DNA of 20,849 bases. Source: JACOWB01 sp964373665 (GTDB taxonomy: Archaea; Aenigmatarchaeota; Aenigmatarchaeia; CG10238-14; SCSR01). Under the pieces are notes generated by a model, which saw only the letters and a program-made list of their open reading frames with translations, was not told the DNA's origin and ran no database searches. The stretch lies in the NCBI GenBank assembly GCA_964373665.1, contig CAYJVM010000016.1:1-20849 (forward strand), read 5' to 3'. A program made the translations under genes and the position numbers. Of the stretch, positions 20,778-20,849 are shown piece after piece (the first letter of the stretch is position 1; each line of letters begins with the position of its first letter).

Positions 20778-20785
20778 TATTTAAG
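20778..20785 (-). promoter_or_regulatory. TATA box of rpoL
   Basis: CTTAAATA on the minus strand, centred 32 nt before the rpoL ATG, leaving a leader of only a few nt. Confidence 0.5.
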
Positions 20786-20821
20786 ATTATCTAGTGTGGT
20801 TCTCTTAAATAAATAGGTCAT

Positions 20822-20841
20822 TACAGAAGTCTGCTTCTGTA
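20822..20841. repeat. Perfect hairpin at the window's right edge
   Basis: TACAGAAG-TCTG-CTTCTGTA: 8-bp arms and a 4-nt loop. It lies upstream of rpoL. It could be an operator or the 3' end of an unseen gene. No poly-T run follows within the window, so I do not call a terminator. Confidence 0.4.
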
Positions 20842-20849
20842 TTAATTCC

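Noticed and set aside
1..20849. CRISPR array, tRNA or rRNA
   Set aside because: No regularly spaced direct repeats and no cloverleaf or rRNA-like sequence was seen; the gaps between genes are short and AT-rich.

Overview
The window reads as archaeal, most likely a small-genome (DPANN-type) lineage, though the phylum cannot be fixed from sequence alone. The evidence is an archaeal/eukaryotic ribosomal protein S26e, an archaeal-type RNA polymerase subunit L (Rpo11), RtcB RNA ligase, archaeal type IV pilins with a PilB/FlaI-like ATPase and two TadC/FlaJ-like membrane proteins, and TATA boxes about 25-27 nt upstream of start codons with little or no leader.

Layout. (1) 1-5.3 kb: a LAGLIDADG-type ORF with a probable frameshift at the window edge, then on the minus strand rtcB interrupted by a ~499-residue intein, an unrecognised protein, a PPC/DUF296 protein and a UPF0173 metallo-hydrolase. 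(2) 5.4-10.1 kb: a plus-strand operon (S26e, pilus ATPase, two membrane platform proteins) that meets, tail to tail, two minus-strand type IV pilin genes. (3) 10.2-12.6 kb: a membrane-anchored DUF151 (bifunctional nuclease family) protein, a TraB/ChaN-like protein, and an exported HExxH protein with a twin-arginine-like leader. (4) 12.59-20.33 kb: a 7,743-bp mobile element. (5) 20.35-20.85 kb: promoter-like DNA and rpoL.

The main discovery is the mobile element. It is bounded by 24-bp imperfect terminal inverted repeats (outer 10 bp identical, CTCTCTGTCG; 20/24 overall) and flanked by a perfect 8-bp direct repeat (TAAAGCCA), the target-duplication length known for IS6-type transposases. It encodes one DDE transposase with SWIM and zinc-ribbon fingers. 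The cargo is a plus-strand operon (zinc-ribbon peptide, type III Mod methyltransferase, an unknown 242-residue protein, type III Res helicase-nuclease) and a minus-strand three-gene cassette (two winged-helix proteins and a winged-helix plus PLD-like protein). It looks like a single-transposase defence-carrying transposon.

Removing the element and one target copy puts a TTTATAAA box exactly ~25 nt upstream of an ATG of the HExxH gene. This suggests the insertion cut that gene from its leaderless promoter. The promoter now faces the cargo cassette, and the truncated gene lies just downstream of the transposase on the same strand.

No tRNA, rRNA or CRISPR array was seen, and no gene-free stretch exceeds about 300 bases.
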